64,000 nucleotides of DNA from Syngnathus acus. Its lineage: Eukaryota; Chordata; Actinopteri; Syngnathiformes; Syngnathidae. The translations under genes and the position numbers were made by a program. The stretch is taken from NCBI RefSeq assembly GCF_901709675.1, contig NC_051094.1, positions 12,580,501 to 12,644,500 of the forward strand, read 5' to 3'. Every line of letters begins with the position of its first letter. The first letter of the stretch is position 1. The notes beneath the pieces were generated by a model that did no database searches, was not told the DNA's origin, and saw nothing but the letters and a program-made list of their open reading frames with translations. Shown piece by piece: positions 1-12,149 of the stretch.

Positions 1-2174
1 CAAAGACAATGGCAGCTTTGACTTGCAGGATGTAAGGTGCATGCAAAAAAAAAAAAAGACTGCATTTGCATATAGCTATAGCATATAGCTTCTTGAGCAG
101 TCATAAAGTGTATAGTAAAGGTTGTGCAAGCAGAGATTTTGTTTTATGGTCTTGCTATAGTGCACAGTGCCCATTTTGCTAACTTGCCTGCCCTTCACAG
201 CAGATGAAGCACTGGAAGTGGGACAAGGGCTATTTGGACACGAATGAAGGGATGGTTAAATTTCTGCATGCATGATCAATGGGGTTGAATAGTGGGGTGT
301 GCTGGGGGGTTGGTCTAAGAGGATGTGGAGACAGAGAGCTAGTAGTGATTACACAGAAGCAGCCTGTAAAGTCTCACTAATGAGAGATGGACAGTGTGAA
401 TTGCATCTCATTACCAATCAGCACTGCTTTTGCTGGGGAGGGAAAATGCAAGATCATATATGTGCTGCATGTGGCCAATCTCGATAAACGCAGCATGCGC
501 GCGGGAGAATTTGTCACAGCAGTGTCCTCTGTCCGCTTTGGTGAGGAATTTTCTCTGTAAAGTAACAATGGGACTTAATTGCAGGTCAGTGGCATGTCTC
601 AGAAAGATAGTGAGAGCTCTGTTACCAATCCAAATACAGTATAATGCCATTTTTCCCAAGGCTGGGGCGGGGTAACAGAAGCTCCACACAAAAAGGTGCT
701 GATGGGCAGAACCTGAGAATGGTATAAGGTGATCGAAGCAGAGAAAGTGAGTGTTTCACACTGAAAGAACAAGAAAGATTTTGTTAAGTCTCAAAGGCAT
801 TCTCTCGTTCCATTTGCCCTACTTTTATTCCACGCTGGTTTTGACTTGTACACTTTCTTTGGCAGACCAAAGATGACGAAATCTTGAGGTTGCAAATCAC
901 ATCATTAGATTTGGCAAGAAAGTCTGCAACGAAAGGAGGAATCTCATTGCCGAGTAAAACACAAACGCAAGGGTGAGCTTGACAAACTCCATGCTTATTA
1001 AGATTGTTTCAGGAAAAAAAAAGTGACAAGGAAGTGTGGGGGTATCAATGTCATCGGCATTGGGAGAAGTATAACATTAAGTAGAGGGTAAAATATGTGA
1101 AGAGTGTTTACAATCATTTATTTACATGGTCAAATATCAGTAAATTTATAATATTACTTACGTTATTAAATTGCCAAAAAATGATGTGCTCTTACAAGCC
1201 GTGGCTAAATTTGTGAAATCTTGGCATTTTTAGGGAATGTCACCAATGACACCAGCTTTTTGTGCTACTGTATTCTGAAATACCTTATACAGTATTTTAA
1301 TTTGAATATCATTACAAATATTATAAAAGTGTTTAGCCTTATTGCTGATGTTTTCTTTAAAGAATTAATGATACACATTTTACGAATCCTGACAAGATGT
1401 AGGCCTACTAAACTGATCAGCAAAACTGTATGTGAAAACGTTATTTATTTGTATATTATTTTATCATTTATGATTTTATTTGTATATTATTATTATTGTA
1501 TTTTTATTTGTATATTATTAAAATGATTATGACGCGCTAAACTTCCAGGATCATTTGACGCATGGGCGGCTCAATACTGCCCTCTAGTGACGACCAGGAG
1601 GGGTTAAATTTGCTGTCTCAAATGTTTTCAAACTGCAACGTGGAAACTTATCCCACAACTACTATAGTTTTCAATATTCATATCTTAAAAATGGGATAAA
1701 GGCCCTGTGTAGTTACATAGTTGTGCTTTTATTTGTATTAGTACGGGGGTTTTACATCACTTTGTTACATTGAGAGGGAATGTGCTGCCTCTTCAACTGG
1801 AGACTATCATTGTTGCTTGTTTTCCTTTGGACTAATTGTTTGGTAAAGTGCACTTTAGTCACCGTTGGGGAATGAGGGAGAGGGGACAAAGTTCAAGGCA
1901 GGGGGGGAGGCGGTGAAGAGGAAGAAGGTTAAAAAAAAAGAAAATTGACCTTTGAAAGCTAAACAGCAGGTGGAGAGCTAAAACCAGGCAGCTCAGGATT
2001 AACCGAGAGGGAGACAAATATCAAGAAAAAGATAGAAAGAAGCTGAGACTTTTTTTCTTAACTGAAGATACGATGACGCCTATCTTTGTCCATATGGCAA
2101 AGCTCTGCAGTGTGTAAGCAGCACGAGAGGAGAGAGTTTGTTTGCAAAGCCAGAGCAGGTAAGGCATCAGAGTA
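1..2174. other. 5' flank and 5' UTR region of hnf1a
   Basis: I found no convincing coding exon here. The left part is AT-rich with scattered A and T runs. The last 320 bases before the hnf1a start are purine-rich and hold an HNF4-type direct repeat at 1882-1895 and a 14-bp perfect palindrome at 1844-1857. A CTCF-like core (CTGCCCTCTAGTGA) lies at 1577-1590. I infer the hnf1a promoter and 5' UTR fall between about 1800 and 2174; the transcription start cannot be fixed from sequence alone. Confidence 0.6.
1882..1895 (+). promoter_or_regulatory. HNF4-type DR1 element upstream of hnf1a
   Basis: GGGGACAAAGTTCA is a direct repeat with one-base spacing that contains the CAAAGTTCA core of HNF4 sites. 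It lies about 280 bp upstream of the hnf1a start codon. In mammals HNF4A activates HNF1A through a promoter site with the same core, so this probably marks the proximal promoter. Binding itself is inferred. Confidence 0.6.
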
Positions 2175-5100
2175 ATGGAGGGTGAGGAAAGGGCAGCCGT
2201 GGCGAGGTCCAGCCGTCTGACGGCCCTTCAGGAACAGCTGGTCTGGGCCCTGCTGGAATCGGGCCTGTCTCGAGATGTCTTGATCCACGCAATGGGGGAA
2301 CTGGAGCGGGACAGGGTGAACGGAACCGACAAGGGAGAGAGGGGGGACGAGGAGAGCTCCGAGGAGGGAGAAATGGAAAATCCACCCATATACCGAGATT
2401 TGGAAAAGCTTCCTCCTGAGGAGGCAGCCAAACTGAGGACTGAAGTGGAGCGGCTCCTGCAGTAAGTAGATTTCAGCACACAGAGTTGTTTCCTCCCAAA
2501 GAGTAGGAAAATGTCTTGAAAATGTCTTGATGCCGCTTTTCTAGCTGAGAACAAATATTCATTGAGGGACACCTCCCAAGCTGGGTTCCACTCTCTTCCC
2601 AAATGCTCCCTCCTGCTCCTGCCCATCTGTGTCACTCTGACGGCTGAAGCCAGTTTAAAGAGGGTTCCTCCTTTGCTAGTTACTAATTACCCACCACCAT
2701 CATTATTCTGTGAACATTTCTTAATAAATAAGCTACTCACATAGTATGTAGGTGAATATTAATGGAGAAGGGCTGGACCTGAGTCAATGTTTGCGTTGCG
2801 AAATGTGAGCTATCTCCACATTTGAATAACTGACTTCTAATATGTTGTCTGCTTGAAACATTGAATACAACAATATTTCAAAATGGAATTGTTGATTTAA
2901 AAAAACCAAAAAAAACAATACTGTATAAAGGATAATATTTATCTTCAAACCGAATGCCATTATAGAACCACTCATATTTGTGTTACTTGTACATTTTTTA
3001 ATTATTACTGATTTAATTTGAGCAACTTTAAAATAAGGCTTTCCATGCCTGGTATGTTTAAGCCATTTTTGTTGCTGATGTGAAGCAATTGGACTTTGCT
3101 CATGTGTGCTTTCGCTTATCTCTCTCTGTCAATAATGCTCCTGGACAACTTGTGATCACGTCTGACAGCTGTTGCAAGAATTATCTTCTTTCTCTTTAAG
3201 TCTATAGATCCTCAATATTCTTAAAATATAAAACAGCCTGCTGAAATATTTCAGATTTGGGTAAAGGATATGTAAAAATGTCAGGTAAAACTCAGCTACA
3301 TTCACAAATCACAATCCAAACAAGCACTAGACAGAAAAATGGATTGAAAAGAAAATCAGCCCTTCCTGTGTGGCATTAGTATAAGTTTGCATGTTCTCTG
3401 TGTGCTTGCGTGGGTTTCTTTCTACAAAAACATGCATGATCTAAGACTCGAAATTGCCTGACGGTGTGATTGCGAATGTAAATAGTTATAGTGCATGTGA
3501 CTTATAATCGACAATAGCAACCAGTCCACGGTCATTTTGTATGCCTGATTCCAACAGGAAGGACCCGTGGCATGTTGCAAAAATGGTGAAAAGCTACATG
3601 CAGCAACACAATCTCCCTCAGAGAGAAGTGGTAGAGTCCACAGGCCTCAATCAGTCGCATCTCTCCCAGCATCTCAACAAAGGCACGCCGATGAAGAACC
3701 AGAAGAGAGCTGCATTGTACAGTTGGTACGTCAAGAAGCAGTGTGAAATCAGCCAGCGTGAGTACACAAGCAGCTGGAGAGCTGCAAGAACCATAATGTG
3801 TCATTTCAAATTCTCTGAGAGTGCAAATAAAAAAACGTGTGCAACCGTTATCTGCTAGAATTCACCAATGCCAAACATGGGCTCACGTCTATGGAGGAGC
3901 CAGGTGAAGACTCCAGGAGGGGACGGAGGAACAGATTCAAATGGGGCCCTGCTTCCTTACAGATCCTTTTCCACGCTTATGAACGACAAAAAAACCCCAG
4001 CAAGGAGGAGAGAGACGGATTGGTGGTGGAGTGTAACAGGTGGCACACACAAGTGGTGTTTTTATACAATTAATATGTTCTGTAGGTGAAAGGGTAGATT
4101 TGCACCACATTCAATGTGGCATTAACAAGGAAGTCAAGTCAAAAACTGTCTTGGCAATATGTTCTATGCGCCCCCACTTGTCAAAACAGTAGGCAGCTAT
4201 TTTGGATCCTAGATGTAGCGCGCTTTTCACAGACTTATTGGTTCAACCGTACGCTATACACGATGGCATCTCCGCTGTAGAGATAAAAAATAAAGTGAAT
4301 ATGTGGCAGGGAAATCACTGAATTCGACATAGGTGGCAACGTAAGATGGCTGCCGGTGGCTTCACTTCTCCAGATGGCCAGTATCCAAGTCCGTGGCTGG
4401 TACCATCATTACCCGAGTCACTTGGCACTCATTGGCTGCCTCCGAAGATGGATAAAAACGGGTTTATTTTACCCCTTCGTTCATAATCAATATGAATAAA
4501 TATTAATCAGAACGCCATGCTTCAACTAGCGGAGTGCATATTATTGCGAAAAAGATTTTTGACTTGACTTTGCTCAACTCAGTCTTTCTTCCTCCCCCAG
4601 GGCAGAATGTTTGCAGAGGGGGGTGTCCCCTTCACAGCTTGCTGGCCTGGGCTCCAACCTGGTTACTGAGGTCAGGGTGTACAACTGGTTTGCCAACCGC
4701 CGAAAAGAGGAGGCCTTCCGGCACAAATTGGCTCTCGATGGTCCTTTCACCAGCCACTCGGTTTCTTCTTCCAACCCCAACCTTTCTTCAAGTCCAGAGC
4801 TCAGTAATATGAACTAGTTTTACCTTGAGTGTAAATTTGTCTTTCTTAGAGTGCTCTATTTAATAATACACATGTCCATGATGACAAAAGGTGTTTGGTT
4901 GGTGACTTTCTGTTACATCCCAGGTGCCAAATACAGCCATCAAATCCAATGCGACAACCTGAATTCAGTCAGAGGTAGCGGAGGGGAAAGTGTGGGGCGT
5001 CTTGTGGCCAGTCCTGTCCAGCTGGAGCCAAGCCACACACTCCTTGAGAGCCACCACCCCAAACTGGTGAGAGCGCGTCCCGTGTTCTGTGTCCCCCACC

Positions 5101-6287
5101 TCCCATGTTGCTGACTAATTGGTGGCCATAGCGATCATGTTGCCGGCCATCTGGTTTTAGGTTTCCAGTGGAGGCCCACTGCCGCCTGTAAGCACTCTGA
5201 CCTCACTGCACAGTTTGTCCTCCTCTTCTGCATCCTCACAAGGCCTTATCATGGCCTCTCTGCCCAGCGTTATGAGTCTAGGAGAGTCCTCACTTCTCAT
5301 TGGTAACCTCTACCCTTAAAGTGTTAAATGACTTCCTTGATTCTTTTTAACACTCCTCTGTTCATTCTCAGGTCTAGCTTCAACGCAAACTCAAACGGTA
5401 CCCGTCATTAACAACATGGGCGGTGGCTTCACGACTCTGCAGCCAATCTCCTTCCAGCAGCAGCTTCACGCCCAGCAGCCAATGCAACAGCAGCTCCAGA
5501 GTCACATGGGTGCCAGTCCATTCATGGCAACCATGGCACAGCTGCCAAGTCACAGTAAGAGTGCAGCAGTACACGCAGTTGAAGGAAACTGGCATGCCAT
5601 TCTGCTTTTAATTGCAGTGTACAAGACAGATTCACCTCAGTACCATTCGTCCAGTCTGCTGTCTCAAGCCATGGTCATCACTGACAGTAGCAGTCTGGGG
5701 ACACTAACCAGCCTTGCATCAGTCAGACAGGTGACTTGCCTCAAGTACACGACAGCATGACCTGAACGATCCCTGTGTACCAGAATGTCGCAAATACCAC
5801 TTTTTTGGGGGGATAGATTCTGACAGCAGATCCAGAGGAGCACACAGATCCTTCACTACAGGAAAGTTCTCTGCACCTGCAGGCTCACACACCTGTACCA
5901 GGTACGCAGCAGGTTGAATTGTGACATGGGACTTTCCATCTGTCGTGAGTCGTATTAAACAAAGCTGGAGAACTTTGAGGCTTATTACAAGGGCAAAAAG
6001 GTCACATCAGTTTTCCCAATCACCTAATCAGGCTACTGCTACTAGCTGATGGTAAAAATAAGGTTGGGGCAGTTTGAATTGTCTTTTTAGTATTATGTTC
6101 TATTCTGATTGTGATTCTTAATTGGGGAAAAAATAAATGTCATGATTTGTCAACAGCATCAAGCCAGAGCCCAGAAATGTATCCCACTTCCCAGACAACC
6201 GACAGTCACCAGTCTCACCTCCTGGCCCCTTCACCAACAGACATTAGCTCTTACATTCCCGCACAAATGGTCTCTCCAGCACAGTAG
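2175..6287 (+). CDS. hnf1a: Hepatocyte nuclear factor 1 alpha (homeodomain transcription factor)
   Basis: Ten coding exons join in phase: 2175-2461, 3558-3757, 3859-4039, 4601-4803, 4924-5066, 5161-5302, 5372-5554, 5618-5730, 5817-5901 and 6157-6287, giving 555 aa against 631 in human. Residues about 14-45 are the N-terminal dimerisation helix pair ([18 protein letters not shown]). The atypical POU-specific domain covers about 96-165 ([18 protein letters not shown]). The divergent homeodomain covers about 184-266 and keeps the HNF1-specific insertion and the recognition helix [14 protein letters not shown]. The remainder is the Ser/Gln-rich transactivation domain, with the conserved FMATMAQL and AMVITD segments. 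It is a nuclear DNA-binding dimer that activates liver, pancreas, gut and kidney genes. The dimerisation sequence resembles HNF1A more than HNF1B, and the neighbours custos and unc119b support the alpha paralogue. The start is the only in-frame ATG ahead of the dimerisation domain. Confidence 0.96.
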
Positions 6288-6665
6288 TGCAGTGCCCGAG
6301 CAATGCCTCGCCAACACCGACGTGACCAAGGAGCTGTTTGGAATGTTGGTTGTGAAGAAAGGATCCCCCCCAAAAAAAACTCTGATTTATGTTTATGCAG
6401 AAAAGCGACAAATTTTACAAAAAAAAAACATATTTAAATACTTTTTTATAATCTTGGGAAATTGCTCATTCACTTAAAATGTGAACTCAATATTATATGC
6501 ATTTTATAAACACATTTTGAACATCTTGTAACAAACTGAGCAATAGTATTAAACAGCATTTTACACTATATGTTGACAATTACAAACATGGGACAACATT
6601 CTTAACCGTGTTTCTTTTATGCTCTGACATTATAGAAAGAAGCATTTTCATTTCAGTCCCATTAG
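6288..6665. other. Convergent hnf1a / custos 3' region
   Basis: The 378 bp between the two stop codons is AT-rich and holds the 3' UTRs of both genes. A candidate poly(A) signal for hnf1a (ATTAAA) is at 6548-6553. I could not identify a clear AATAAA on the minus strand for custos, so the two transcripts may overlap at their 3' ends. Confidence 0.5.
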
Positions 6666-8192
6666 TCACATTCTGAGTTTCTTTTTCCGTTTGACTTTGT
6701 GATGTTCCTTTGAGCCTGCATGCTCACCATTGTTCTGAGCGCAAAGAGATCCGTCACAGTCCACATCCTTGCTTCCAGCATCTTCAGCATTCTTCCTCCT
6801 CTTCTTTTTTTTCTTCTTTTTATCAACATTGTCTTCATCCGTCTCAGACGATTTCTTCTTTTTAATTTCCGGCTGAGGAGGTGCTGTTGCCGTTTGTGAT
6901 GAAACAAGTGCCGAGGAGGGTAAGAGATCTACCAGTGAAACAGCGGCCTCCTTCAACCTTGTTTCCATCTCACTATCGCTGTCACTGGACCAAAAAGAAT
7001 GTGAATAGTTGCATTATTGAGCAGAAATCTTATTCAGTCTGTTCCCTATCTCACAAGAAATCTCTTGTGATACATTTACACTGAGTATTTGTGTAGTTTT
7101 GGAGGCATATCTATCCATAAATGTTGGTCATATCCATATTTAATGGACTTTGAATTGAAGATCCACTCTAGTTTCAGTCTGCTTATTCCTTGGCTCCATC
7201 AACAACAAAATGTCTTGCAAACATAATGAACAATAATAACAATGTAACAATACAAACCTTGAGCTGGGAATAGGCCTTCGTCGTACGGCGGAAGGGGGAT
7301 CGTCAGCTGGTTGTCCTGGGACTGATGTGGAGAACAAAATAAATCCTGAAAGAAAAATATTACATTTAAAAAAAACATACAGAATTCATAGAATGCATGC
7401 AGAAATGTTGCGGAAGTTTACCGTCATCATCTTCACATTCTTCTGGTGTCTTACAGGTTATGTCAATCTGGATTTCTGTCAAACGACTAAGTCAAATATG
7501 TGGATTAAATTTTTAATCATACTATACTGATTGGAAGCTGAGAGAAATAAGAACGTTTAGTTTACCTGTCGAGAAATTGTCCCAACTTTTTGGCGACATG
7601 ATTTTGAAACCCCTGGGTGACTTGGAGCTCGTTGCCATCGTGTTCATGCTCAGCAACTACAATGCTTCCCACCCACAGCATTATAATAGTCATTATAACA
7701 TATAAAATCCAACTTAAATTATGCATCGTATATCGTACAAGGCCAGTTTCCATTGCTTATTATTGTTTATGTACCGTAATATATTGAGATTGGGGAAAGC
7801 GAGTCATTAAACATGAAGGTTAAATGAGGGAGCACAGGTTTTATGATTAACTTACCGTTTTGAATGTTTCGCATTGCCATTTCCTAGAAATAGACAGACA
7901 TAAGCAGATGAGCGAGACACAATCAATGACGTTCGTTTTATTATGAATCGCAACAAAATCTTCATCCGTGTTGCTGAAATCAATTTCAAGTAGGCTAGCA
8001 GGTCTTGAAGCTGTCGCGTTGGAATCTGTTAAACGTTTATATTGACATTACGATGAAACAAAAAAAGAGATTACCACTCGTCCCACTTTTTGGTGCATCC
8101 CAAACTGCTTCTTGACATCGTTTGAGCGCTTCGTCGTCGCTGCTACTGGTGTCATTCGCTAAACTCACCATCTTTATGGTATTGCCCGCCAT
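6666..8192 (-). CDS. custos: Protein CUSTOS homologue (human C12orf43)
   Basis: Six exons on the minus strand, given high to low: 8192-8075, 7883-7856, 7664-7566, 7486-7422, 7345-7258 and 6984-6666, giving 238 aa in phase. The evidence is match to the vertebrate family: the N-terminal acidic serine run followed by LKRCQEAVWDAP, the core EHEHDGNELQVT...NHVAKKLGQFLD, the segment FSTSVPG, and a second SDSDSEMETRLKEAAVSL block. The Lys-rich C-terminus carries several nuclear-localisation-type runs. CUSTOS is described as a nuclear-envelope-associated regulator of Wnt/beta-catenin signalling needed for dorsoventral and head patterning. The second exon is only 28 nt. The third exon has two possible acceptors: with exon 2 the phase requires the one at 7664, and without exon 2 the one at 7656 works. 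Start codon is at 8192-8190. In human the gene also neighbours HNF1A. Confidence 0.9.
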
Positions 8193-9452
8193 GATAAACA
8201 CACGTGCCGAACTGTTTCCTGTTTGCTATATGGAATTGTGGGTAACGTAGTTTAACAGATCCTAAAATAAACCATTATAGTAGTTATGTATGCAAAATTA
8301 TGAATAAAAGGCAGACGAAGGTTTGAATATTAAGACTAATAAAATTGCAGTTATAGTTTTGAAGTTATTACACGAAAATTGTGTTGAGTCGCCAAGTATG
8401 AGAAGCCTAAATATTGCAAAGTAGATGCAATGAAGGGTGAAAACCACTGGGAGTAGACACTGTAAATGCATTTTTTATTTATTTACAATATATTTTCAAA
8501 GCCCAAATCTGATCTTTTTGTGCTGTTTTAAACATGACCATTGAGCACTTAAAAAAACAATCAACGGCTCATGTGAAATACAACTGACAATTTCTTACCT
8601 GTCTTCAATACCAGAGCTGTTAACCAGCAATTCAACCAGACATGGCTAATGATACTTCCCCATTTTATGTATTCCAATTTAAAAACAAAAAAACACTACA
8701 ACAGATAAATAATGCTTTGACAGATTATTACAGCTGCGCAATTTTAGATCATTGAGTTGATGAAACATTTTATTTATTTTCCTTTCTCCATAGAGTTCCA
8801 ACATGATCTTAAAAAAATATTGCCATCAGAAGACAGCTCACTGTAGCCTCGTTCACAAATTACTTTTCTTTCACAATGAACATCGGGATGAAAGGCACAT
8901 ACAGTTGTTCAATGAATGTTTATAAAAAAAAAAAAAAAGTCAAAATATTTTGCTAGTCATATTTTGAACAACTGACATTTGCTTATTTAACTTGAAAAAA
9001 TACTAAATATTTTCAGTGTGAGCATTCGTACTGCCGTCCAAGTAGACACCGTCTTTCATTTTTGGGGTTGAAATGGGAAAATAATTAGAATTGTACAAAT
9101 AGTAATGAATGAATTAAAAAAAAAAGGCATGAGAGTCTCAGGCACACCAAAGAATTCCTGTTTGACAATTTTTTCCAGGATGTACATGACACCTGATGTC
9201 AAGAACTTTATTTTAACTTAAAGTTGTTTATACTACAGGATATAAATAAACCAAGCATGTTATATCAAGAACATTCACCTTAAATATTCCAAACAACAGT
9301 CCCATCAATATAAAAATGTTACCATGTTTAAGAGTGAATGAAAAAGACCTATCACAAACAATACTATATGTCTACTCAGCGCTCCATATTCTTAAAGAGG
9401 AGCAATTGTCAGATGAGAAAATGTAACTTGAGTCATTAATTGTCAATTTTTT

Positions 9453-9520
9453 GTGCATGTGAAGCCCTTTGAGACTTTCTTGTGATTTAGGGCTATACAA
9501 ATAAACTTGACTTGACTTTG
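9453..9520 (+). mobile_element. Fish retroposon 3'-tail remnant
   Basis: The stretch runs through GAAGCCCTTTGAGAC, GTGATTTAGGGCTATA and CAAATAAACTTGACTTGAC. This is the wording of the 3' ends of common teleost LINE-derived or SINE copies. It is recognised by pattern memory only; no target-site duplication was established. Confidence 0.5.
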
Positions 9521-9739
9521 AGAGAACACGATGAAACTATCAAGTTGTGGGATAACCTTTATGACTCAAGGTCTGTGATTGTCCCTTTCCAGCAGAGACA
9601 CGACTAACTCGCTAAAGTCAAACAGTGCACACAGCATACATTGAACCTATGTGCCAAACTGAATTTTCCTGTGTGTCACAAATCCCCATAAGGTTCTTAA
9701 CAGATTCAAGAAAGCATCGATGTTGATTCTGTTGATGAA

Positions 9740-9763
9740 GGGGTGGGGTGGGGTGGGGTGGGG
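9740..9763 (+). repeat. (GGGGT)n tract, G-quadruplex candidate
   Basis: Five GGGG runs are separated by single T bases on the plus strand. The tract lies about 70 bp downstream of the unc119b stop, so in the minus-strand transcript it reads as CCCCA repeats, a possible poly(C)-binding-protein target. Confidence 0.9.
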
Positions 9764-9833
9764 ACTAATTCTAATAAGATTGGTACAAAACAAATCCCTT
9801 CTCTTGGGTTTATTGCAGTTGTCCTCTGAGGTC

Positions 9834-12149
9834 TTACTGACCACCATTATAGGCATAATCTGCCTTGTTGTGCATGATGAGCTTGTTGTCCACAAAGTAG
9901 AAACTGTCCGATCTGGTCTCATAAGGGTGCTCCACCATTTGGCGAACTGGAAAAGGGAAGAACATATCAATCAACATTATGTCTTATTGAGGCTCTGTTC
10001 AAATCAGAAACAGGACTTACTGAGGTCGTCTGGAAGTTGTGGGAACTCGTAAATGTGTTCGCATGTGTTACGGCTATTAGGAATGCAAAAGCCGAAGTCA
10101 AAGTCAAAGTTCTTGAGGAGGCGTCCCTGAAAATAATGCCTCTCGATCATGCGGAAATTGTTGATGGGCCGATCGCCGACGGTGAACTCCACGCTGACGT
10201 TTGGAAACAGAGAGGCTGAGTTCATTCACACTTGAGTTGTGCACAGATTTGTTGTTGGAGCACTGACGATAGTGCTTAGTTGAGCGGGAACAAAGTTCTG
10301 GTCACTTACGTGGCACCTACAGTCTGTAGTTTCAGGAACGCTGGTGTAAACTGATAGCGCACAAAGCGCCCAGCACTGACGTCAACATCTCCGCTTCCCT
10401 CTTCAGCCTCGACAGGACCTGTCAGACAAAACCAGTTTAGCTGTTAGCAAACCAAATTATACAGAGGAATGAGTCATTTTGCGATAAGAATAATAGCTGC
10501 GCTAATGTAATCATGTAACTATCATTGTAATACAGAAACAGACCTTCTCTGCAATTTACACTTGTTGTAATTTATTATTCTACTTTTTAAAACATCCCCC
10601 TGATGTTTTAAAGAGTAAGTGGTCAAATAAGGTGAAATGAAATGTAAAAGAAAGAAAGGTCCTCTCAAAAATAAATAAATGAATAAATAGATAAATAAAT
10701 ACACTTGCTATAAACAAGCATTGTTCAAATGAACCAGCAGGGCATTATTTTGAGAGTTTGAGTAGATATTTGCACTTCTATTCATAGAATTTGATGGACA
10801 ACATGTCATCAACAAAGTTGGGGAAAAATTTAAGTTATTGTTTTTGATTTTCCCCGTACAAGTTTAGTCTTTAGGTTGAGTTCACATTTGCATTGGACTG
10901 CCATGAATTGAGCGTGTGTATCACTTGATTTTCTTTATTATTATGGCCTGAAAATTTACATAATCACACAACTAATGCGTCAATTGGTAAAGTCAATGAA
11001 AACATCATTTACCACTGTTGGGCGGTTTGGCGATCTCAAACAGTACTGTGCCAGTCTCAAGATCTCTGATCTTGAAACGGGTGAAGTCGATGTTGTAGAT
11101 ATTATCTTCGGGTTTGCAAAGATAGTCTGCAAAAGGAAACGAGATATTAGTTTAAATTTTGACATAATGCTCAAATGACACGTTTCTCCTGTTGCGTCAC
11201 TCACAACAGTTTTCTCGGGGCATTGAGGCAATGGATTAAGAAATGGCATTGTATAGTATAGGCTTGCAGCTCTTTAACCATGCACACTGATTGAAGAGGG
11301 AAGGAACACCATTGTTGTCTGGTGCAGGAAAAGGCCAAAACAATGAGGCATTAGCTGAGGCTCTAATGACAGACCCCATGGTTGGAGGCAATGTGAGTCA
11401 CTCGGGAGTGATGAGCAAAGTTCCAATTTTGTAGTTTTCTTTAAATAGGTTCTTTCAACAAAATAGTCATGGTTTTACCATCAATGATATAGAACTGTTG
11501 AAAGCAGTTATCAAACTCCAACAGACCGGTGCATTTTAGCAGCTATTTTTGAGGCGTCTTTTTCCCCCCCAAAAGGGGCAACACAAACAAAAATACTATG
11601 TAAGATCAGATTCAAAACTAATGTGTAGATCTTATTTAACACCGCATGCCAAATTCACATTTTAGGGTCCGCGGTTCAGATAATGGATGGAGCTTCTGGT
11701 TACACTTTCTGCCTGCAAATGTAAAGTTTTGTTTTGAGTTTAAGAGAGCATAACACTTAATCGCATTTCTATTGTGCACCTGTAAGGAAGCTGACCAGAA
11801 GACTCGTCCTCCCCACCCCCCTTAGCATACAGATCGGTTAGCATACACCACAAACAATGGTGGTGCTTGAAATCTAGCACTACATTGAGGCCAGTAAAGC
11901 TACCGTTCACGTACCCTCGGTGACAGCACGGAGTCCGAGGACGTGGTCCGAAGAAATATCTCCACCGAGCGCCCGAAGTTCATCCTCTGTAACCACGGGC
12001 CACTTATCCGTTTGACTGCGCCTCGACTTGAGCTTCTTTAACATCCCTCCAACAGCTTTTCGGTCCCTGCGGTTCGATTCCGTGCCAGTGTCCGCGTCCG
12101 TGTGTCCTTTCCCGAGTGTTGATGCCGCTTTGTTCCGAGAACCGTGCAT
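9834..12149 (-). CDS. unc119b: UNC119-family lipid-binding chaperone (UNC119B type)
   Basis: Five exons on the minus strand: 12149-11915, 11126-11013, 10418-10310, 10193-10021 and 9946-9834, giving 247 aa in phase. The N-terminus is a variable basic/polar segment ending in [11 protein letters not shown] and VTEDELRAL. It is followed by the beta-sandwich domain: [82 protein letters not shown], and the end [29 protein letters not shown]119 proteins bind myristoylated N-termini and deliver cargo to cilia, with release by ARL3. The start MHGSRNKA was chosen over an in-frame upstream ATG because it fits the usual length. UNC119B rather than UNC119A is favoured by the 12q24-type neighbours, not by sequence alone. 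Confidence 0.92.

Larger units (their letters stand above)
8193..9833. other. custos upstream DNA and probable unc119b 3' UTR
   Basis: No coding exon was recognised. The right part is likely the minus-strand 3' UTR of unc119b; minus-strand AATAAA signals (plus-strand TTTATT) occur near 8476 and 8770, so the UTR could exceed 1 kb. The region also holds a retroposon-tail-like segment at 9453-9520 and a (GGGGT)n tract at 9740-9763. The custos promoter lies just right of 8192 and has no obvious TATA box. Confidence 0.45.
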
